From assembly GCA_043800975.1 (NCBI GenBank), contig JAZDMK010000178.1:1-14659 (forward strand): 14,659 bases of DNA, in the 5' to 3' direction. Shown here in pieces: positions 14,293-14,659 of this stretch. Within the stretch, counting starts at the first letter, position 1; the number at the start of each line of letters is the position of its first letter. A model generated the notes under the pieces. It ran no database searches. It saw nothing but the letters and a program-made list of their open reading frames with translations, and had not been told where the DNA came from. Origin of the DNA: JAZDMK01 sp043800975. GTDB lineage: Bacteria; Bacteroidota; Bacteroidia; Bacteroidales; JAHJDW01. The translations under genes were made by a program, and so were the position numbers.

Positions 14293-14659
14293 TTAAATTC
14301 GTTTTTTCAGTTCTTCATTTTCAACTTTCAACTCTTCAATGATTTTTGTAAGCTTTGCTATTTCATCTTTCATCTGTTTTAGTTCATCTTCCTGTTTGAA
14401 CTCAAGCTCTTTTAAATGTTCAATTTCATGTTCTTTTTCATGCTCTTTTTCTTCCAACTCCTCAATTTCTTCTTTTTCTCGGATAGCTATTGAAAGAAGG
14501 ATGGCAAGTGTTAATGTTGAAAGAATCACCGTCAGTGAAATCCATGAATTATCTTTAAAAAATTCCTCAATTGATTTTCCAGTATGTTCATCAATAAACT
14601 GTATTGCTGGAAGCATCATTTTCACACCAATGAAAAATAAAATAAAACTGACACCTATT
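14293..14659 (-). CDS. TerC-family membrane protein, N-terminus cut by window edge, coiled-coil tail
   Basis: The frame is open to the window edge, so this is the last 121 residues or so of a larger gene and not a separate 110-residue protein. The visible start reads IGVSFILFFIGVKMMLP, matching the (F/V)IGVKM(L/M)L helix of TerC/Alx-type integral membrane proteins, followed by an amphipathic segment and a last membrane helix (WISLTVILSTLTLAILLSIAI). TerC proteins take part in metal (notably manganese) export or tellurite resistance. What follows is unusual: about 60 residues of Glu/Lys-rich sequence (EIEELEEKEHEKEHEIEHL through VENEELKKRI) that should form a cytoplasmic coiled coil; typical TerC proteins end soon after the last helix. 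The gene lies 16 bases upstream of the OadB-type gene and is probably in its operon. Confidence 0.85.
   Translation of the reverse strand, partial: IGVSFILFFIGVKMMLPAIQFIDEHTGKSIEEFFKDNSWISLTVILSTLTLAILLSIAIREKEEIEELEEKEHEKEHEIEHLKELEFKQEDELKQMKDEIAKLTKIIEELKVENEELKKRI

Noticed and set aside
14293..14625. A complete 110-residue protein starting at a GTG
   Set aside because: The frame stays open to the window edge and the upstream residues continue a TerC-like membrane helix, so it is a truncated larger gene.

Overview
The window looks like chromosomal DNA from a member of the Bacteroidota. The signs are a type IX secretion (T9SS) sorting tail on a large secreted protein, several lipoprotein or signal-peptide leaders ending in AQ or SC, start sites mostly without a Shine-Dalgarno sequence, -7 elements of the form TAnnTTTG, and a Bacteroidota-type tmRNA. 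The genus cannot be told from the sequence alone. There are no mobile-element genes, phage genes, CRISPR arrays or ordinary tRNAs.

Region 1 (1-4282, minus strand) encodes two large paralogous secreted proteins with the order signal peptide, CUB-like, PKD-like, proprotein-convertase P-like. The first is complete and carries a T9SS tail. The second runs off the left edge of the window. A small secreted protein of unknown function lies between them, 4 bases upstream of the second paralogue. Region 2 (4414-8463, plus strand) holds an APC-family amino acid permease, a di-haem cytochrome c peroxidase/MauG-type lipoprotein, and a sigma-54-type response regulator. The regulator starts 8 bases after the peroxidase, has no C-terminal DNA-binding domain and has an altered GAFTGA loop. 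Region 3 (8487-8916) is the tmRNA gene ssrA with its promoter element, a tag that reads GNNYDYALAA, and a strong terminator.

Region 4 (8917-12976) has four small envelope or secreted proteins: an unknown secreted protein, a lipoprotein with a discoidin-like C-terminal domain, and two unknown secreted proteins on the minus strand. They are separated by long intergenic stretches rich in palindromes, small hairpins and a dispersed CAAGGAN heptamer array. Region 5 (12977-14659, minus strand) is a compact operon: the C-terminal part of a TerC-family membrane protein with an unusual coiled-coil tail, a sodium-pumping decarboxylase beta subunit, and a 44-residue OadG-like gamma subunit too short for routine ORF calling. 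The last two genes have clear Shine-Dalgarno sequences, unlike the rest of the window.

No wholly new system can be claimed. The best leads are the paralogue/small-protein cluster, the regulator without a DNA-binding domain coupled to a peroxidase, the TerC tail joined to a sodium pump, and the hairpin cluster at 10377-10507.
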